From Sphingomonas sp. IC-56 (GTDB lineage: Bacteria; Pseudomonadota; Alphaproteobacteria; Sphingomonadales; Sphingomonadaceae): a DNA stretch of 64,000 nt. Below the pieces are notes generated by a model that ran no database searches, had not been told where the DNA came from, and was given only the letters and a program-made list of their open reading frames with translations. The position numbers were made by a program, and so were the translations under genes. The stretch covers positions 186,001 through 250,000 of the forward strand of contig NZ_JAJNDV010000004.1 in assembly GCF_021043375.1 (NCBI RefSeq), given 5' to 3'. Of this stretch, positions 61,879 to 64,000 are shown one piece after another. Position 1 is the stretch's first letter, and the number at the start of each line of letters is the position of its first letter.

Positions 61879-62784
61879 ATGGCTAGCGGCAGCAACGTCC
61901 CAGCGACGATCCCCGCTCTCGGCGGTGAGGCGAGCCTCAATCGCTACCTGGCCGAGATCAAGAAATTTCCGATCCTGAGCCCTGAGAAGGAATATATGCT
62001 CGCCAAACGCTTCCAGGAGCATGGCGACACCGACGCGGCGGCTCAGCTGGTCACTTCGCACCTGCGTCTCGTGGCAAAGATCGCCATGGGCTATCGCGGC
62101 TATGGCCTGCCCGTGTCCGAGCTGATCTCGGAGGGCAATATCGGCCTGATGCAGGGCGTGAAGAAGTTTGAACCGGACCGAGGTTTCCGCCTCGCCACCT
62201 ATGCGATGTGGTGGATCCGCGCCTCGATCCAGGAATTCATCCTGCGCAGCTGGTCGCTCGTGAAGATGGGCACCACGGCTGCACAGAAGAAGCTGTTCTT
62301 CAACCTGCGCCGCATGAAGGCCAAGCTCGACGCGTTCGAGGATGGCGACCTGTCCCCCGAGCACCTCGCCAAGATCGCCACCGATCTGGGCGTGACCGAG
62401 GAAGAAGTCACCTCGATGAACCGCCGCATGGCGATGGGCGGCGACACGTCGCTCAACGTGCCCATGCGCGAGGATGGCGAGGGCCAGTGGCAGGATTGGT
62501 TGCAGGATGACAGCCAGCTTCAGGACGAGACCGTCGCCGAGGCGCAGGAGGCCGATGTCCGCCACACGATGCTCCAGGAAGCGTTCGGCGACCTGAATGA
62601 GCGTGAGCGGCACATCCTAACCGAGCGTCGCCTGACCGATGACCCCAAGACGTTGGAAGAGCTCAGCCAGGTCTATGGCGTTTCGCGCGAGCGCGTCCGT
62701 CAGATCGAGGTCCGTGCTTTCGAAAAGCTGCAAAAGGCGATGATGCGCTTGGCCGGCGAGAAGCGGCTCCTGGCCGCCCACTGA
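61879..62784 (+). CDS. rpoH: RNA polymerase heat-shock sigma factor RpoH (sigma-32)
   Basis: 301 residues. Directs heat-shock transcription. Region 2 with EGNIGLMQGVKKFEPDRGFR and ATYAMWWIRASIQEFIL, the RpoH box QKKLFFNLRRMKAK, and region 4 TLEELSQVYGVSRERVRQIE. I choose ATG 61879 with GGGAGA at a good distance; a GTG at 61873 would sit too close to that site. It ends at a terminator. Confidence 0.97.
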   Translation: MASGSNVPATIPALGGEASLNRYLAEIKKFPILSPEKEYMLAKRFQEHGDTDAAAQLVTSHLRLVAKIAMGYRGYGLPVSELISEGNIGLMQGVKKFEPDRGFRLATYAMWWIRASIQEFILRSWSLVKMGTTAAQKKLFFNLRRMKAKLDAFEDGDLSPEHLAKIATDLGVTEEEVTSMNRRMAMGGDTSLNVPMREDGEGQWQDWLQDDSQLQDETVAEAQEADVRHTMLQEAFGDLNERERHILTERRLTDDPKTLEELSQVYGVSRERVRQIEVRAFEKLQKAMMRLAGEKRLLAAH

Positions 62785-62829
62785 TCGCCTTCCCGACTGT
62801 GTTGGACAGGGTCCAGTAGCCTCAATAGA

Positions 62830-62861
62830 ATGCCCTCGGTGTAAAAGCCGGGGGCATTTTT
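62830..62861 (+). terminator. Rho-independent terminator of rpoH
   Basis: ATGCCCTCGG and CCGGGGGCAT form a 10-bp stem (one G-U) over an 8-base loop, followed by TTTTT, 45 bases after the rpoH stop. The next gene's ATG begins 2 bases after it. Confidence 0.88.
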
Positions 62862-62862
62862 C

Positions 62863-63375
62863 ATGTGGCGTTGGATCAAGATACCAAAGGCGGTGGCGCT
62901 GCTCGCCTTCCTGCTCCCTTGGATGAGCGTATCCTGCTCCAACAACACGCTGGTCTCGGCAACCGGCTTCGGCCTGGCCGCCGGCAAGTTCACCTCCGAA
63001 CTGCCAGGCCGTACCCCGGCCACCGGTGAGTGGAACCTGTACCTTGTGATCGCGATTACCGCGCTCGTCATGGGCTTGGTCATCGCCTTCCTGCGCCGCG
63101 GCCGGACCACCGCCGGCCTGTCGCTCACCACCACTGCCGCCGCCCTCCTGTTCATCTGGCTCGGCACCTCTCGCTACACCAAGGCCGCCGTGCTGGAACA
63201 AGCATCCAAGACCCGCGCCACCGCCGTTTCGGAGGTGGAACAAGCCGCCGCCTCGATGATCAACGTCAACTGGCACTACGGCTATTGGCTCGCACTCGCG
63301 GCGCTGCTTGCAGCAGCCGCAATCGCAGCCTTGGTCCTCAGCGGCAAGGACCCTGACTTCGAGCAGCGCCGGTAG
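62863..63375 (+). CDS. Predicted membrane protein, unknown function
   Basis: 170 residues. Four hydrophobic segments: about 8-25 (VALLAFLLPWMSVSCS), 60-78, 85-101 and 143-162. The first ends in LPWMSVSCSN, similar to small membrane proteins of unknown role where a Trp/Cys pair follows the first helix. Charged coiled region at 105-130. Start ATG 62863 has only the GGGGG of the terminator stem as a possible ribosome site. Confidence 0.7.
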   Translation: MWRWIKIPKAVALLAFLLPWMSVSCSNNTLVSATGFGLAAGKFTSELPGRTPATGEWNLYLVIAITALVMGLVIAFLRRGRTTAGLSLTTTAAALLFIWLGTSRYTKAAVLEQASKTRATAVSEVEQAAASMINVNWHYGYWLALAALLAAAAIAALVLSGKDPDFEQRR

Positions 63376-63413
63376 GAGTTGCCCCGCCAGCCCTGATCCG
63401 GCAAGCGATCCGC

Positions 63414-64000
63414 ATGACTGATCGGCAGCACACCACCCAGAGCGGCAAGGTTCCAGCGGCCTCCAGAAAGCGTGGCTCCCTGTTTTTCCGCGTCGCCAAG
63501 ATGCTGGCCAAGCTGGTGCTAGCCTTCCTGATCGGCTCGCTGCTGCTCGTCGTGCTGTCCCGCTTCGTCAATCCGCCCATCACCCTGACGATGCTGGGAG
63601 ACGTCGTGCAGGGCCACGGCGTGACGAAGCGCTGGATGCCGATTGGCCGCATCGACCGCACCATGCCCCGCGCAGTCATCGCTGCAGAGGACGCCCGCTT
63701 CTGCCAGCACCGCGGCTTCGACTTCGACGCCATTCAGGCCGCCTATCGCCGCAACCAGAGCGGCAAGCGCATCCGCGGCGGATCGACGATCAGCCAGCAG
63801 ACCGCAAAGAACGTCTTCCTCTGGCAGGGCGGCGGCTATGTCCGCAAAGGCCTGGAGGCCTGGTTCACCGTCCTGATCGAAAACATCTGGGGCAAGCGCC
63901 GGATCATGGAGGTCTATCTCAACGTCGCCGAGACGGGGATCGGCACATACGGCGTGAACGCGGGATCGATCCGCTACTTCAAGCATGACGCTTCGCGCAT
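63414..64000 (+). CDS. mtgA: Monofunctional peptidoglycan glycosyltransferase MtgA, 3' truncated by window edge
   Basis: 195 residues visible of about 230. Polymerises lipid II into glycan strands. N-terminal membrane anchor (about 30-50, LVLAFLIGSLLLVVLS); GT51 domain with IAAEDARFCQHRGFD (catalytic Glu), RGGSTISQQTAKNVFLW, the block KRRIMEVYLNVAETG (second Glu) and YFKHDASR at the edge. ATG at 63414, 38 bases after the preceding membrane protein. Confidence 0.93.
   Translation, partial: MTDRQHTTQSGKVPAASRKRGSLFFRVAKMLAKLVLAFLIGSLLLVVLSRFVNPPITLTMLGDVVQGHGVTKRWMPIGRIDRTMPRAVIAAEDARFCQHRGFDFDAIQAAYRRNQSGKRIRGGSTISQQTAKNVFLWQGGGYVRKGLEAWFTVLIENIWGKRRIMEVYLNVAETGIGTYGVNAGSIRYFKHDASR

Noticed and set aside
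1..64000. CRISPR arrays, tRNA genes, prophage, insertion sequences or a replication origin
   Set aside because: No regular spacer repeats, tRNA-like sequences, transposase, integrase, phage genes or DnaA-box clusters were seen on reading both strands.

Overview
The window is about 64 kb of high-GC bacterial chromosome, densely coding and without tRNA genes, prophage or insertion sequences. Gene content and order point to an alphaproteobacterium of the Sphingomonas group. The evidence is the tsaE-amgK-murU-addB-addA-trxA string behind a DivL-type tyrosine pseudo-kinase, a ChpT phosphotransferase, AddAB of the alphaproteobacterial form, a periplasmic SIMPL protein, and mirrored intergenic palindromes of the kind common in sphingomonads. 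The genus is inferred from these features, not proven.

Layout. 1-1651: end of argJ and a glutathione S-transferase. 1669-1748: a palindromic repeat. 1849-13798 (minus): trxA, addA, addB, murU, amgK, tsaE, divL and two small proteins, many joined by 4-base stop/start overlaps. 13955-15461: ahcY with its terminator and a perfect 22-bp palindromic operator upstream. 15560-24880: housekeeping genes (DUF2141, DUF1810, AlgH, peroxiredoxin, AMP nucleosidase, SIMPL, asd, a chemoreceptor, a GFA protein, an alpha/beta hydrolase). 24992-29190: convergent M2 and S9 peptidases separated by repeats. 29534-34940: the rplS-trmD / rimM-rpsP-ffh translation and secretion block, split by a VapBC toxin-antitoxin pair and a thioredoxin-reductase-like gene. 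35209-37208: a small HbpS/HIU-hydrolase/LysR island. 37345-43633: GGDEF-EAL protein, mtaB-ftsY-yciB, GH43, sodB. 43760-48147: pspF and a strongly expanded phage-shock operon. 48209-51209: SufE, a ferredoxin, a J-domain protein, RNase P RNA and an amidase. 51254-60135: chemotaxis operon (cheA-W-Y-B-R), an MHYT/PAS receptor and chpT. 60226-64000: DUF5670 protein, JAMM protease, rluD, rpoH, a membrane protein and the start of mtgA.

How the genes fit together. DivL and ChpT belong to the CckA-ChpT-CtrA cell-cycle relay. AmgK/MurU, the AmiD-like amidase and MtgA act on cell-wall recycling and synthesis. Ffh and FtsY form the signal-recognition pathway. RpoH, PspF/PspABC, SodB, peroxiredoxin and thioredoxin are stress functions.

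The two strongest leads are (1) the psp operon, where PspB and PspC are followed by at least five further short membrane/coiled-coil proteins, most sharing one C-terminal signature, and (2) the capture of essential trmD-rplS downstream of vapBC with overlapping stop and start codons, so that tRNA modification and ribosome genes may lie under toxin-antitoxin autoregulation.
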